Part shown: positions 5,769 to 5,873 of the stretch, in pieces | How positions within the stretch are numbered: position 1 is the first letter of the stretch | Layout of the letters: each line of letters opens with the position of its first letter | Source: Zoogloeaceae bacterium | GTDB lineage: Bacteria > Pseudomonadota > Gammaproteobacteria > Burkholderiales > Rhodocyclaceae | Assembly: GCA_031282665.1 (NCBI GenBank) | Contig: JAITDH010000253.1 | Location: forward strand, 1-5,873 | Length of the DNA stretch: 5,873 bases | Direction of reading: 5' to 3' | Made by a program: the position numbers and the translations under genes | The notes under the pieces: generated by a model | What the model saw: only the letters and a program-made list of their open reading frames with translations | Told to the model about the DNA's origin: nothing | Database searches by the model: none

Positions 5769-5873
5769 TCCCGTCGATTACGGATTGCCCTCCGAGGCGG
5801 ATCTGGCGCGTCTTGCCGCCTCCCTCTGGTTTGCCGAATCCGATGTCGAGCAAGCCGCGGATTTCGAAGCGGA
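5743..5873 (+). CDS. N-terminus of probable encapsulin cargo cysteine desulfurase, cut by window edge
   Basis: The frame opens at 5743 and stays open for 43 codons to the right edge. GGTGA (5733-5737) lies 5 bases before the ATG; a GTG at 5734 is a less likely start. It overlaps the shell gene by 26 bases in another frame. The visible residues are proline-poor after position 16, acidic and probably flexible, with a short hydrophobic helix LARLAASLWF at 21-30. None of the PLP domain is in view. The call rests on two points: family 2A shells are typically followed by a cysteine desulfurase (SufS-like) carrying a long disordered N-terminal cargo-loading domain, and this segment looks like such a domain rather than an enzyme core. 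Another cargo cannot be excluded from the sequence shown. Confidence 0.75.
   Translation, partial: MTIPKTPYNPVDYGLPSEADLARLAASLWFAESDVEQAADFEA

Overview
This window comes from a moderately GC-rich proteobacterium. The CysK protein closely follows the gamma/betaproteobacterial type, but the window alone does not fix a genus. Nearly all of it is a plus-strand sulfur and cysteine metabolism locus that ends in an encapsulin nanocompartment.

Layout. On the minus strand at the left edge there are two closely spaced genes reading out of the window: a 27-residue ORF with a strong ribosome binding site (532-449), and an unrecognised multi-pass membrane protein (from 445, cut by the edge). The divergent intergenic region (533-910) holds an inverted repeat next to a candidate minus-strand promoter, an AT-rich perfect hairpin (611-635), a 111-bp MITE-like palindromic repeat (671-781) and a small palindrome upstream of cysK. 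The plus strand then carries cysK (911-1888), a spacer with a strong hairpin, and a tight gene run: a cysM-like synthase (1993-2901), a JAMM/M67 peptidase of the Mec type (2894-3322), a CysO-like ubiquitin-fold sulfur carrier (3313-3597), an E1-like MoeB/MoeZ adenylyltransferase fused to a rhodanese domain (3597-4787), a family 2A encapsulin shell protein of the SrpI type (4815-5768), and the start of the next gene (5743 to the edge), read as the N-terminal cargo-loading region of the encapsulated cysteine desulfurase.

How the genes may work together. In families characterised elsewhere, a cysteine desulfurase passes persulfide sulfur to the rhodanese domain of a MoeB/MoeZ/MOCS3-type protein. 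That protein activates the C-terminal Gly-Gly of a small carrier and converts it to a thiocarboxylate. A CysM-type synthase adds the thiocarboxylate to an activated serine, and a JAMM peptidase releases cysteine. All of these parts appear here in one co-directional run with a sulfur nanocompartment. The inferred novelty is a direct genetic link between encapsulin-held sulfur and carrier-dependent cysteine synthesis. The carrier ends in Gly-Gly-Ser-Ser-His, so it would need trimming first, plausibly by the adjacent JAMM peptidase.
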